Assembly: GCA_017560305.1 (NCBI GenBank)
Contig: JAFYOF010000121.1
Span: 1-9,593 of the forward strand
Direction of reading: 5' to 3'
Origin: Alistipes sp.
GTDB taxonomy: Bacteria; Bacteroidota; Bacteroidia; Bacteroidales; Rikenellaceae
Length of the DNA stretch: 9,593 nucleotides
Each line of letters starts with the position of its first letter. Position 1 is the stretch's first letter. The position numbers were made by a program, and so were the translations under genes. Under the pieces are notes generated by a model. That model saw only the letters and a program-made list of their open reading frames with translations. It was not told the origin of the DNA and did no database searches. Of the stretch, positions 1 to 5,409 are shown one piece after another.

Positions 1-18
1 TTGTATTGCGTAGCCAAA

Positions 19-154
19 CACGGCAGATGAATTTTCGGAAGAAGGGCGAATGGATAAATTTCCGTTAAAAAACGGAGACCTTTTGATCCTCAAAAGTGCG
101 CACGCATTCGTTTTAGGAAATTTATTCTTTTGACCCCGAAAATTTATCACCGTG
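19..154. repeat. Long imperfect inverted repeat, probable divergent member of the long-hairpin family
   Basis: The two halves are complementary over about 136 nt. CACGG (19-23) faces CCGTG (150-154), ATTTTCGG (31-38) faces CCGAAAAT (136-143), and ATAAATTTCC (54-63) faces GGAAATTTAT (116-125). The apex is a separate stem, CTTTTG (80-85) with CAAAAG (91-96). Read on the minus strand, the apex has CGAATGC on the left and CTCCG on the right, like the core of the hairpins at 3021-3145, 3149-3272 and 8997-9119, though with different inner stem bases. The inverted repeat is directly visible; family membership is inference. If membership is right, its orientation matches the minus-strand fabI, whose 3' end lies about 450 nt away. 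Confidence 0.6.
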
Positions 155-155
155 C

Positions 156-245
156 AATTTTAATCCACCGCAAGGGTGGCTTTTCCTCCTCGCGGCTCGG
201 CAAAGTGTGCAAGCACCCTCTGCTCTCGCTCCGCAGCGTCGGTTG
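156..245 (+). repeat. CCRCC-N5-GGYGG/CTCGGCAA intergenic repeat, copy A
   Basis: A 5-bp hairpin, CCACC (165-169), loop GCAAG, GGTGG (175-179), is followed by CTTTTC, then CTCGGCAAAGTGTGCAAGCAC and a CTCTGCTCTC tract. The same module order appears at 505-600 and 9453-9550. The tail GCAGCGTCGGTTGG resembles the GCGTTGAATT end of the other copies. The hairpin plus T-run could terminate plus-strand transcription, but no plus-strand gene precedes it in the window. Confidence 0.65.
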
Positions 246-248
246 GCT

Positions 249-272
249 CCACCTTTTGTTGGCAAAAGGTGG
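249..272. repeat. Perfect 10-bp hairpin
   Basis: CCACCTTTTG (249-258), loop TTGG, CAAAAGGTGG (263-272) is a perfect palindrome with a 4-nt loop. There is no U-run on either side in the right place, so a terminator role is not supported. It abuts repeat copy A and may be an extra module of that copy. Confidence 0.6.
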
Positions 273-336
273 TAAAAAGAATTTTTAATTCTTTATTTGC
301 TAACCTCTATTTCAAAAGCACTATTCACAAAGGTAG

Positions 337-406
337 ATTCTTACATTTTTACTTTCATCCTTCATCTATTTTACAAATGTTACAAGATGTAAAAATGCAG
401 AATGAC
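337..406 (+). repeat. GAATGAC-ended hairpin repeat, copy 1
   Basis: ATTC (337-340) and CATTTTTAC (344-352) pair with GTAAAAATG (389-397) and GAAT (400-403), making a stem with a 36-nt loop. The right arm, AAGATGTAAAAATG followed by CAGAATGAC (384-406), matches 9362-9384 at 21 of 23 positions, and a related arm lies on the minus strand at 6587-6607. It is non-coding as far as I can see. Confidence 0.5.
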
Positions 407-422
407 GATATCTATTTTTTTA

Positions 423-455
423 GATTGCCACGCTCATTCCATTCGCTCGCAATGA
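423..455. repeat. GATTGCCACGCTC / CTCGCAATGACG intergenic motif
   Basis: The stretch GATTGCCACGCTCATTCC then ATTCGCTCGCAATGACG carries a short ATTGC/GCAAT inverted repeat. From memory it resembles a 'CGTCATTGCGAGCGAATG' type intergenic repeat seen in many unrelated bacterial genomes; that resemblance is recall and was not searched. Only one copy is present here. Confidence 0.4.
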
Positions 456-458
456 CGC

Positions 459-486
459 AAAAAAAGGCCACCCTCCGGCAGCCTTT
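459..486 (-). terminator. Probable intrinsic terminator of fabI
   Basis: On the minus strand, AAAGGCTGCC (486-477), loop GGAG (476-473) and GGTGGCCTTT (472-463) form a 10-bp stem with two G-U pairs. It runs into a T7 tract (465-459). It lies about 123 nt past the fabI stop codon in the right orientation, with no other minus-strand gene between, so fabI is its most likely client. Confidence 0.65.
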
Positions 487-504
487 AATTTTGAATTCTT
501 AATT

Positions 505-600
505 TTGAATTTTAATCCGCCACAAGGGCGGCTTTTCACCGCCTCGGCTCGGCAAAGTGTGCAAGCACCTCTGCTCTCACCTTATCGGCGGCGTTGAATT
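505..600 (+). repeat. CCRCC-N5-GGYGG/CTCGGCAA intergenic repeat, copy B
   Basis: After TTTTGAATTTTAAT comes CCGCC (517-521), loop ACAAG, GGCGG (527-531), CTTTTC. Relative to copies A and C, the middle base pair is G-C instead of A-T: a compensatory change that keeps the stem. Next come CCGCC (539-543), CTCGGCAAAGTG, and GGCGG (587-591), a second stem enclosing the CTCGGCAA part, then GCGTTGAATT. The element ends only about 9 nt from the fabI stop codon. Confidence 0.7.
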
Positions 601-608
601 GAGAAATT

Positions 609-1436
609 CTATTTCTCTGTCTCTAATCCCTTCTCGATGAGGTACATAGCGTTGTGGCTCATACTCATTGACGAGAAGCCGCCATCGTGGTAGAGGTTCT
701 GCATTGTAATCTTGCGGGTGTAATCCGAGAAGAGCGTGAGCACATAGTCGGCGCACTCCTCGGCTGTGCCGTTGCCCAGTGGCGACATCGCCTCGGCATA
801 ATCGAGCAACTTGCTCAATCCCGCTACGCCGCTGCCCGCTGTGGTGAGCGTAGGCGACTGCGACACGGTGTTGATACGCACCTTGCGCTCGCGACCATAT
901 ACATAGCCGAATGAACGCGCGATAGACTCCAGCAACGCCTTCGCATCGGCCATATCGTCATAGCCGCACACGGTGCGCTGCGCCGCCAGATATGAGAGCG
1001 CCACGATAGAGCCCCACTCGTTCAGGGCATCCTTCTCGTAGGCGGTCTTGATGACCTTGTGGAACGAGACTGCCGAGATGTCGAGCGTCTTGTTCAGGTA
1101 CTCGTAATTGAGATTCTCATATGTAAGACCCTTTCTCAGGTTTGGCGACATACCAATCGAGTGGAGGATGAAGTCGAACTTACCGCCGAAGTGCTCCATA
1201 GCCTTATCCACGAGGTTTGCCAGATCATCCATATTGGTTGCGTCGGCAGGCACAACGATGGTGTTGCACTTCTCTGCCAGAGTGTTGATTGAGCCGAAGC
1301 GCAATGCTGCGGGAGCATTGGTCAACACGATTTCAGCACCCTCCTCGACAGCACGCTCTGCGACCTTCCAAGCGATAGACTGCTCGTTGAGCGCACCGAA
1401 GATGATACCCTTCTTTCCTTTAAGTAAATTTCCCAT
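609..1436 (-). CDS. fabI: Enoyl-[acyl-carrier-protein] reductase [NADH]
   Basis: This enzyme reduces trans-2-enoyl-ACP to acyl-ACP with NADH, the last step of each cycle of cytosolic type II fatty-acid synthesis. The 275-residue protein is one SDR-type Rossmann domain. Near the N terminus is the FabI cofactor loop GALNEQSIAW (14-23); HSIG lies at 92-95; and the catalytic set is Y149, Y159 and K166 in LSYLAAQ...GYDDMADAK, with the FabI Y-x6-K spacing. The C-terminal HDGGFSSMSM (250-259) matches the conserved end region. Length is close to the 262 residues of E. coli FabI, with a slightly longer C terminus, as I expect for Bacteroidota. The ATG at 1436 sits directly before the first beta strand and no upstream start fits better. 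It is monocistronic here, divergent from pgk, with its own -7 element at 1512-1519 and a downstream hairpin terminator. FabI is the usual triclosan target; nothing visible shows resistance. Confidence 0.95.
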   Translation of the reverse strand: MGNLLKGKKGIIFGALNEQSIAWKVAERAVEEGAEIVLTNAPAALRFGSINTLAEKCNTIVVPADATNMDDLANLVDKAMEHFGGKFDFILHSIGMSPNLRKGLTYENLNYEYLNKTLDISAVSFHKVIKTAYEKDALNEWGSIVALSYLAAQRTVCGYDDMADAKALLESIARSFGYVYGRERKVRINTVSQSPTLTTAGSGVAGLSKLLDYAEAMSPLGNGTAEECADYVLTLFSDYTRKITMQNLYHDGGFSSMSMSHNAMYLIEKGLETEK

Positions 1437-1511
1437 ACTTTTTCCGTTTTTAATCAGGTGAACGACATAAATATGTCAAAATTTAGCCATTACCACCATT
1501 TGTTTCTGTGT

Positions 1512-1519
1512 CAAAGATA
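1512..1519 (-). promoter_or_regulatory. Candidate fabI promoter (-7 element)
   Basis: Read on the minus strand this is TATCTTTG, an exact match to the Bacteroidota primary-sigma -7 consensus TAnnTTTG. Transcription would start near 1505 and give a leader of about 68 nt. I see no good TTTG -33 element at the expected distance, so this is a consensus match in the right place only. Confidence 0.5.
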
Positions 1520-1562
1520 AACAAAAGGTTCGAAAGTGAGTGATAATCCCAAAAATTTTCTC

Positions 1563-1570
1563 TATCTTTG
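1563..1570 (+). promoter_or_regulatory. Candidate pgk promoter (-7 element)
   Basis: TATCTTTG matches TAnnTTTG on the plus strand, 43 bp from its mirror-image partner for fabI. Transcription would begin near 1577, giving an unusually long leader of about 180 nt. That leader contains a small hairpin, GGGAC (1611-1615) with GTCCC (1622-1626), and the 11-bp repeat array. The -33 region has no clear TTTG. Confidence 0.5.
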
Positions 1571-1634
1571 CCGTGAATGTGCGTGCGTGGTGGCGAATTT
1601 GACCCGTTTTGGGACGAAAGAGTCCCCGGCGTCG

Positions 1635-1722
1635 GCGCAAAATGAGCGCAAAATGGGTGCGACACGAGCGCAAAAAGAGTGCAACTGAAGCGCAGGCACA
1701 GCAAAAACAAAGCACGAAAGAC
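1635..1722 (+). repeat. Degenerate 11-bp tandem repeat in the pgk leader
   Basis: Eight consecutive 11-nt units start with G: GCGCAAAATGA, GCGCAAAATGG, GTGCGACACGA, GCGCAAAAAGA, GTGCAACTGAA, GCGCAGGCACA, GCAAAAACAAA, GCACGAAAGAC. The first six keep GYGC at the start; the last two are weaker. The period is close to one DNA helical turn, so the units would face the same side of the helix. The array lies between the probable transcription start and the pgk start codon. It could be a regulator-binding array, an RNA leader, or a decayed simple repeat; the sequence does not decide. Confidence 0.6.
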
Positions 1723-1759
1723 ATATAAAATCATCAATAAAAACTTAAAAACAAAAATT

Positions 1760-3022
1760 ATGTTCGCAATTGACAATTACGATTTCACCGGTAAGCGTGC
1801 AATCATCCGCGTTGATTTCAATGTGCCCCTCAACGGCGAGGGTCAGGTAACAGACGACACTCGTATCCGTGCTGCTATCCCAACAATCAAGAAGGTGTTG
1901 GAGAAGGGTGGCTCAGTAATCCTGATGTCACACCTCGGTCGTCCAAAGAAGAACCCAGATCCAAAGTTCTCATTGGAGCAGATTATCCCTGCTATCGAGG
2001 CTCGCTTGGGCGTTACAGTTCAGTTCGCAGGTGACTGTATGGGTGAGAAGGCTGCCGAGATGGCTGCTGCTTTGAAGCCAGGTGAGGTAATGTTGTTGGA
2101 GAACCTCCGTTTCTACGCTGAGGAGGAGGGTAAGCCACGCGGCTTGGCTGAGGATGCTACCGACGAGGAGAAGAAGGCAGCAAAGAAGGCTCTCAAGGAG
2201 GGTCCACAGAAGGAGTTCGTGAAGAAGCTCGCTTCATACGCTGACTGCTACATCAACGACGCATTCGGTACAGCTCACCGTGCTCATTCATCTACAGCCC
2301 TCATCGCTGACTACTTCCCACAGGACAAGATGTTCGGTTATGTGATGGAGAACGAGTTGAAGGCTATCGACGGCGTGATGTCTAACCCACAGCGCCCATT
2401 CGTAGCTATCGTAGGTGGTTCTAAGGTATCTACCAAGATCACTATCATCGAGAAGTTGATGGAGAAGTGTGACAAGATCATCATCGGTGGCGGTATGACT
2501 TACACATTCGCTGCTGCTCAGGGTGGTAAGGTAGGTAACTCAATCTGCGAGCCAGATATGTTCCCAGTAGCATTGGAGATTTTGAAGAAGGCTGAGGAGA
2601 AGGGTATCAAGATCGTTACATCTCCAGATGCTCTCATCGCTGATGACTTCTCACAGTCAGCAAACACTCAGGAGGCTGCTGCTAACGCTATTCCAGACGC
2701 TTGGGAGGGTGTTGACATCGCTTCTGAGGGTAAGGAGCTCTTCCGCAAGGAGATTCTCGAGTGCAAGACTATCCTCTGGAACGGTCCTGTAGGCGTGTTC
2801 GAGATTGACAAGTTCGCTACTGGTTCAAAGGCTGTTGCTGACGCTATCGCTGAGGCTACTGCAAACGGTGCATTCTCACTCATCGGTGGTGGTGACTCTG
2901 TAGCTTGCATCAACAAGTTCGGCTTGGCACAGCAGGTATCTTATGTTTCAACTGGTGGTGGTGCTCTCCTCGAGTATATGGAGGGTAAGGAGTTGCCAGG
3001 TGTAGCAGCTATCCGCAAGTAA
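1760..3022 (+). CDS. pgk: Phosphoglycerate kinase
   Basis: This glycolytic enzyme makes ATP by moving the phosphate of 1,3-bisphosphoglycerate to ADP, and runs in reverse in gluconeogenesis. The 420-residue protein has all the signature segments in order: RVDFNVP (17-23), HLGRP (58-62), ENLRF (114-118), [12 protein letters not shown] (167-178), GGSKVSTK (219-226), GGGMTYTF (243-250), WNGPVGVFE (340-348), GGGDS (376-380) and STGGGA (397-402). A Lys/Glu-rich insertion lies at about 119-150, making it some 25-30 residues longer than a typical 390-residue bacterial enzyme. The ATG at 1760 begins at the family N terminus and has an A-rich leader; an in-frame GTG at 1679 would add 27 basic residues encoded by the 11-bp repeats and is unlikely. 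Codon use is strongly skewed (GGT, CCA, GTA, GCT), unlike the GGC/GCG-rich downstream genes, as expected for a highly expressed gene. It stands alone, and a long hairpin begins inside its stop codon. Confidence 0.97.
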   Translation: MFAIDNYDFTGKRAIIRVDFNVPLNGEGQVTDDTRIRAAIPTIKKVLEKGGSVILMSHLGRPKKNPDPKFSLEQIIPAIEARLGVTVQFAGDCMGEKAAEMAAALKPGEVMLLENLRFYAEEEGKPRGLAEDATDEEKKAAKKALKEGPQKEFVKKLASYADCYINDAFGTAHRAHSSTALIADYFPQDKMFGYVMENELKAIDGVMSNPQRPFVAIVGGSKVSTKITIIEKLMEKCDKIIIGGGMTYTFAAAQGGKVGNSICEPDMFPVALEILKKAEEKGIKIVTSPDALIADDFSQSANTQEAAANAIPDAWEGVDIASEGKELFRKEILECKTILWNGPVGVFEIDKFATGSKAVADAIAEATANGAFSLIGGGDSVACINKFGLAQQVSYVSTGGGALLEYMEGKELPGVAAIRK

Positions 3023-3145
3023 AAAGTGTCTAATTTGGCTCTTTTGGCGTCTGGCTTGAGTGCGAAATGCTCACATACGCTTTAGTATGCTCCGCTTTCG
3101 CCCTCTGCGACCAGCCTCAAAATAGCTCAAATTATCCAACTTTTT
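3021..3145 (+). repeat. Long-hairpin family, copy 2 (pgk 3' end)
   Basis: The outer arms AAAAAGT (3021-3027) and ACTTTTT (3139-3145) pair, as do TAATTTGGCTCTTTTG (3031-3046) and CAAAATAGCTCAAATTA (3118-3134) with a few mismatches. The core CGAAATGCTCA (3063-3073), CATAC (3074-3078), GTATG (3085-3089), CTCCGCTTTCG (3090-3100) folds through CGAAA/TTTCG, GC/GC and CATAC/GTATG. The first arm overlaps the pgk stop codon and the last ends in T5, so it may serve as the pgk terminator or a 3' mRNA stabiliser. Confidence 0.75.
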
Positions 3146-3148
3146 GGG

Positions 3149-3272
3149 TAAAATTGTTTCTCGTGGCATCTTTGCCTTCTTGCTTGTCCCCGAAATGCTC
3201 ATTTACGCCAAGTAAACTCCGCTTTCGTGGACTGCGACAATAAGACAAATCTGCTCGCGATAAATGAATTTT
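3149..3272 (+). repeat. Long-hairpin family, copy 3
   Basis: The core CGAAATGCTCA, TTTAC (3202-3206), loop GCCAA, GTAAA (3212-3216), CTCCGCTTTCG ends at 3227 and is nearly identical to copy 2. The inner stem differs by two paired changes (TTTAC/GTAAA instead of CATAC/GTATG). Outside the core the arms share little sequence with copy 2 but still pair with each other: AAATTGTTTCTCG (3151-3163) against CGCGATAAATGAATTT (3257-3272), and the TTTGCC region (3171-3176) against GACAAA (3244-3249). It follows copy 2 almost without a gap. Confidence 0.7.
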
Positions 3273-3280
3273 TAAATAGA

Positions 3281-3313
3281 ATTCAGAAATTTTGAATTTT
3301 GAATTCTGAATTA
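3281..3313. repeat. GAATTC/TTTTGAATTTTGAATT inverted repeat
   Basis: AATTCAGAA on the left faces TTCTGAATT on the right, with TTTTGAATTTTGAA between. The same TTTTGAATTTTGAATT phrase precedes the CCRCC elements at 505 and 9443, so this seems to be a shared spacer module of the intergenic repeats. Confidence 0.5.
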
Positions 3314-3315
3314 CC

Positions 3316-3345
3316 AATAAGGGTCGACTAACCTCGACCCTTATT
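3316..3345 (+). terminator. Perfect 12-bp hairpin just upstream of the glycosidase gene
   Basis: AATAAGGGTCGA (3316-3327), loop CTAACC (3328-3333) and TCGACCCTTATT (3334-3345) pair without mismatch, and TTTG follows. It has the form of an intrinsic terminator, possibly bidirectional because of the A/T-rich flanks. It ends only 20 nt before the start codon at 3366. It could insulate the operon from pgk read-through, act as a leader attenuator, or be a structured operator. There is no evidence to choose. Confidence 0.55.
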
Positions 3346-3365
3346 TTGATAAAGAGAGATAGGCG

Positions 3366-5390
3366 ATGAAGGGAGAGTACATAAAAAGAGCACTGAAAAC
3401 CATAGTTGTGGCGGTGGTGGTGCTGACCCTGCAAGGCGTACGGGCGGCAACGAGGGTCTTTGAGTTCGAGCAGTGGCGTGTGGAGGTGGACAACCTCACG
3501 GGAGATGTCACGGTGGACTACGGCGAGCAGCGATTGCTCAACAAGAGCAATGCCGCGTGGGGCGCTGACAACCATCGGCGCGCGATGTCGCAGGCTACCT
3601 CCTACCGCGTGGCAATGTCGCCCAACAGCGACATCTATGGCGAGGGCAGACTCATCACCCTGCGGGCGAGATATGCCACCCAGCGTGTCGAGCAGCGCAT
3701 CTACCTCTACTCTGGCAAGCCATTCATCCACACCGAGTTGGAGGTGGCGGCGGCAGATGGTGTGGCGCTGAACTATATGGCGCCCGTAAGCATCCGCGAG
3801 GGCTACACGCTCCTCGCTGGCGGCACTGCGAAGGATTACCACTCGCTCTTTATCCCCTTTGACAACGATGCCTTTATCCGCTATCGTTCCATCCCCTTTG
3901 GCTCTCCGACGGAGAGTTACGGCGTGACCGCCTTTTTCGACGCCGCGAGCCGCGAGGGTATGGTGGTGGGTGCTGTGGAGCACACCGAGTGGAAGAGTGG
4001 AATAAACGCCACAACAAAGGGCTCTGCGATAGAGAGCCTCCGTGTATATGGCGGTGCTTCGTCAGCCGTAACGCGCGACCTTCTACCGCACGGCAAGGTG
4101 GTGGGACAGCGGGTCAAGTCGCCCCGCATAACCATCGGCTGGTGGAGTGACTGGCGTGATGGTATGGAGTCCTTCGGCGAGCAGTGCGAGGTGTTTGCGC
4201 CGCGTCTGCCATCAATGGGTGGGCGACCATTCGGCTGGAACAGCTGGGGTGCGCTGGCCACGAAGGTGACCTTCCAGAAGGCGCTTGAGGTGTCAGACTT
4301 TATCCACGACAACCTCCAGAGCCGCAGCTTTGAGAACGATGGCGTGGTCTACATTGACATCGACTCCTTCTGGGACTTCGGCTTTCGCCCGCACCAGCAC
4401 AAAATCTTCGTGGAGCATTGCCACAGGAACGGTCAGAAGGCGGGCATCTACTGGTGTCCCTTCACCGACTGGGGCGGCAACGCCAAGGCGAAGGTGGTGC
4501 ACGATATGGATTACCTCTGGGAGGATGTCTACATACGCGCCAAGGGCGAGCCAGTGAAGTTTGATGGCGGCATAGCCATCGACCCGACACACCCCGCGGT
4601 GCGCCGACGCATAGAGTTGCAAATCAAGCAGTTCCTTGAGTGGGGATATGAGTTCGTGAAGCTGGACTTTATGGCTCACGGAGCCTATCAGTCGGACTCC
4701 TATTTCGATGGGAGCGTCACCACGGCGATGCAGGCGTACAATCAGGGTATGCAGTACATCGTGGAGCAGACCGAGGGCAGGATGTGGATAAATCTTTCGA
4801 TTGCACCGCTCTTCCCGGGCAACTACGCCCACAGCCGCCGCATCAGTTGCGATGCGTGGGCTGACATTAACAACACCGAGTATGTGCTCAACTCGCTGAC
4901 CTACGGCTGGTGGCTCGACCGCATCTACCACTACAACGATGGCGACCACATCGTCTATCGTGGTGTGACCGAGGGCGAGAACCGTGCCCGCATAACCTCG
5001 TCGGCAATCACGGGAGTCTACTTTCTGGGTGACGATATGAGTGCGCAGGGCGATGCCAAGGCCAAGGCGAAGGTGGTGCGAAACACCACTAATGCCGACA
5101 TAAACGCGATAGCCCGCACCTGCCCATCGTTCCGCCCGCTGGAGATAGCCAAGGGCGACCGAGGAGCGGACATATTCTACCACCGCACCGGGAAATATCT
5201 CTATGTGGCGGTATTCAATTTCTCGGGCAGAGAGCTAAGGCGTGACATCGACCTTGAGAGGCTGGGTCTGCCCGCCAACGGCGAGTACCACGCCAAGGAG
5301 TTATGGTCGCAGAGGACGACGCTGGTAAGGGGCTGCATACGCGCAGCAATCGGTGCGAAGGATGTTGTGGTCTACCGCATAACTTGCTGA
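3366..5390 (+). CDS. Secreted GH36-like (clan GH-D) glycosidase, probable alpha-galactosidase
   Basis: The 674-residue protein begins with a Sec signal peptide (basic residues to 11, hydrophobic 13-21, likely cut after VRA at 27, no lipobox cysteine), so it should act in the periplasm or outside. Residues about 28-280 look like the beta-rich N-terminal domain of GH36 enzymes. From 289 the (beta/alpha)8 barrel begins: FGWNSWGA (289-296), YIDIDSFWDFGF (329-340), AGIYWCPFTDWGG (359-371), KLDFMAHGA (432-440). By comparison with human alpha-galactosidase (KFD, RNFAD), D434 is the likely nucleophile and D500 in AWADINNTE the likely acid/base. The remaining C-terminal part from about 600 looks like a beta-sandwich. 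The barrel motifs are visible; alpha-galactosidase activity is inference, and alpha-N-acetylgalactosaminidase or a related specificity is possible. A lipoprotein gene starts 19 nt downstream, so the two are probably co-transcribed. No SusC/SusD genes are nearby. Confidence 0.75.
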   Translation: MKGEYIKRALKTIVVAVVVLTLQGVRAATRVFEFEQWRVEVDNLTGDVTVDYGEQRLLNKSNAAWGADNHRRAMSQATSYRVAMSPNSDIYGEGRLITLRARYATQRVEQRIYLYSGKPFIHTELEVAAADGVALNYMAPVSIREGYTLLAGGTAKDYHSLFIPFDNDAFIRYRSIPFGSPTESYGVTAFFDAASREGMVVGAVEHTEWKSGINATTKGSAIESLRVYGGASSAVTRDLLPHGKVVGQRVKSPRITIGWWSDWRDGMESFGEQCEVFAPRLPSMGGRPFGWNSWGALATKVTFQKALEVSDFIHDNLQSRSFENDGVVYIDIDSFWDFGFRPHQHKIFVEHCHRNGQKAGIYWCPFTDWGGNAKAKVVHDMDYLWEDVYIRAKGEPVKFDGGIAIDPTHPAVRRRIELQIKQFLEWGYEFVKLDFMAHGAYQSDSYFDGSVTTAMQAYNQGMQYIVEQTEGRMWINLSIAPLFPGNYAHSRRISCDAWADINNTEYVLNSLTYGWWLDRIYHYNDGDHIVYRGVTEGENRARITSSAITGVYFLGDDMSAQGDAKAKAKVVRNTTNADINAIARTCPSFRPLEIAKGDRGADIFYHRTGKYLYVAVFNFSGRELRRDIDLERLGLPANGEYHAKELWSQRTTLVRGCIRAAIGAKDVVVYRITC

Positions 5391-5409
5391 TAATGAACAT
5401 TAAAACAAC

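Noticed and set aside
176..502. 108-codon plus-strand open frame in the left repeat region
   Set aside because: It spans a repeat copy, a perfect hairpin and the fabI terminator, and its product looks like translated repeat DNA.
1679..1759. GTG-initiated 27-residue extension of phosphoglycerate kinase
   Set aside because: The extra residues are encoded by the 11-bp repeat array and are absent from the family; the ATG at 1760 matches the usual N terminus.
3132..3983. 283-codon open frame on the minus strand
   Set aside because: It runs antisense through the long hairpins, the 12-bp hairpin and the start of the glycosidase gene, and its translation is low-complexity with no recognisable domain. 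It is explained by GC-rich coding DNA on the other strand.
4293..5183. 296-codon open frame on the minus strand inside the glycosidase gene
   Set aside because: The plus strand has conserved GH clan D motifs throughout, while the antisense product is rich in Val, His and Arg with no motif or signal.
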